A model generated the notes under the pieces. That model was not told the DNA's origin and did not search any database. It worked only from the letters and a program-made list of their open reading frames with translations. Positions 5,295-6,171 of a DNA stretch of 6,171 nucleotides are shown piece by piece. This DNA comes from Microcaldota archaeon. GTDB taxonomy: Archaea > Micrarchaeota > Micrarchaeia > Micrarchaeales > Micrarchaeaceae. A program made the translations under genes and the position numbers. The DNA is taken from NCBI GenBank assembly GCA_021819045.1, contig JAKASM010000024.1:1-6171 (forward strand), given 5' to 3'. Positions within the stretch are counted from its first letter, which is position 1. Every line of letters starts with the position of its first letter.

Positions 5295-6164
5295 TTAAGA
5301 GCGCTGTATCTTTTTCATCTCTTCATTTATGTCTATTCCTAACCCTATTCCCTGAAGGGTATGCAGCGGGTATGCTATAGATATGTCACGCAGCAGTTTT
5401 GCTTCGGGTTCGATTCCTACGCTTTTTGCGAGAGGGATCTCAGAGTCTATAGATCTGTATATAAGTTTTAGCATGCCTTCAGACATGTCCATTATCTCTT
5501 CTGCGCTAATCTCATTATTCTTAAGCTTTTCAGATACGAACCTTTCTACCCATATATCGCTTGAGGATTTTATTGAGAAAACCTTCCCCAGAGACCTCAT
5601 AAATTCAGGGGATACCGGGTAGAATACTTTGTAGAATATAAACCCGAATGGTCTGGAGTATGCATCCCGTATGATTATATCAAGAGCAATTGCACGCTTT
5701 ATCGGTTCTTCTATAAGATTTACCTTGTTGAATACCTCTTTTATCTCTGCTGTAGGCTCCGATATCTTGCCTCCAAGACCTTCCATCATATTCCTTAGTG
5801 CCTTTGCATGCTTCTGCCTTGCAGCTGAAACCTCACGGAAGTGGGCCGCAAGCTCAGGCACTAGCGCGGTTGAGGCATCCACAGACCAGGCTTTTGCTAT
5901 CTCTCCGGTCCTGCTTATTCCATAGTAGAACTGATTTAGTATGTGGACTACGGATCTGATGTCAAATTTTATTCCATTTGGGAGTATTACGTGCCTTTTT
6001 GTAAGCTCCCCTTTTCTCCTCCTTACATTGATGAAACCTATCGCCTGCTTTATTGTAGCTATATTGCTCTTCTTTGCATATTTGTATATGTACGGCTTAA
6101 GCCATTGTGGAATCCCGTACCTTTTCATTGCCGAATCAATCAGCCTTTCATATAATACGCCCAC
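5295..6164 (-). CDS. Uncharacterised helix-rich protein, possibly 5'-truncated by window edge
   Basis: I do not recognise this protein. The reading frame gives 289 residues from GTG 6164, but it stays open to the window edge (two more codons and one base), so the true start may lie outside. The N-terminal 80 residues are basic (for example VRRRKGE at 47-53) with a WLKPYIYKY stretch. A strongly amphipathic central region follows, including PELAAHFREVSAARQKH at 103-119 and LRNMMEGLGG, then further predicted helices to the end. The central E104, H108, E111 and H119 recall ferritin-like four-helix bundles, but no proper ExxH metal pair is present (the position three before H119 is R116), so that idea is weak. 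There is no signal peptide, clear membrane segment or cysteine cluster. Length, codon use like its neighbours and the absence of a competing frame support a real gene. It ends just ahead of the Alba promoter. Confidence 0.82.
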   Translation of the reverse strand: MGVLYERLIDSAMKRYGIPQWLKPYIYKYAKKSNIATIKQAIGFINVRRRKGELTKRHVILPNGIKFDIRSVVHILNQFYYGISRTGEIAKAWSVDASTALVPELAAHFREVSAARQKHAKALRNMMEGLGGKISEPTAEIKEVFNKVNLIEEPIKRAIALDIIIRDAYSRPFGFIFYKVFYPVSPEFMRSLGKVFSIKSSSDIWVERFVSEKLKNNEISAEEIMDMSEGMLKLIYRSIDSEIPLAKSVGIEPEAKLLRDISIAYPLHTLQGIGLGIDINEEMKKIQRS

Positions 6165-6171
6165 ATTATCA

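Noticed and set aside
1..6171. CRISPR arrays, insertion sequences, inverted terminal repeats or integrase/attachment signals
   Set aside because: None found by reading both strands; the only sizeable direct repeat is the one inside the Alba gene.

Overview
The window is archaeal. It carries archaeal/eukaryotic-type ribosomal protein S6e, the gamma subunit of translation initiation factor 2, an archaeal/eukaryotic-type (class IIb, type 2) aspartyl-tRNA synthetase, a DHH-family phosphoesterase, the chromatin protein Alba, and what looks like the 3' part of an archaeal RNase P RNA. Promoters show TATA-like boxes about 25 bases ahead of plausible transcript starts. AGG/AGA arginine and ATA isoleucine codons are common and GC content is moderate. 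The compact layout and atypical key residues in conserved proteins would fit a small-genome DPANN-type archaeon (for example the Micrarchaeota/ARMAN group), but that placement is inference and not shown by the sequence.

Layout. Bases 1 to about 192 hold the candidate RNase P RNA, whose 5' part lies outside the window. Bases 193-306 hold a small hairpin, a T-rich stretch and the promoter of the first plus-strand operon. Bases 307-1943 are rps6e followed by the aIF2 gamma gene, overlapping by 4 bases. The other genes are on the minus strand. Read in their own direction they are: an unrecognised helical protein (6164 to 5295, possibly continuing beyond the window edge), a two-domain Alba gene (5197 to 4559) with its own promoter, an intergenic stretch with two hairpins, a TATA box and a long potentially folded leader (4558 to 4226), aspS (4225 to 2936) and a DHH/DHHA1 phosphoesterase (2928 to 1945) 7 bases behind it. 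The plus and minus operons converge with stop codons only one base apart.

The theme is information processing: tRNA 5' maturation (RNase P), ribosome and initiator-tRNA delivery (S6e, aIF2 gamma), tRNA charging (AspRS), nucleic-acid or nucleotide phosphoester hydrolysis (DHH) and chromatin or RNA binding (Alba). The most notable points are the tandem Alba fusion with a 41-base perfect repeat between its two halves, altered G4 and G5 nucleotide-binding motifs in aIF2 gamma, an unusual motif-2 residue and mixed tRNA-specificity residues in AspRS, and a pseudoknot-like fold in the putative aspS leader.
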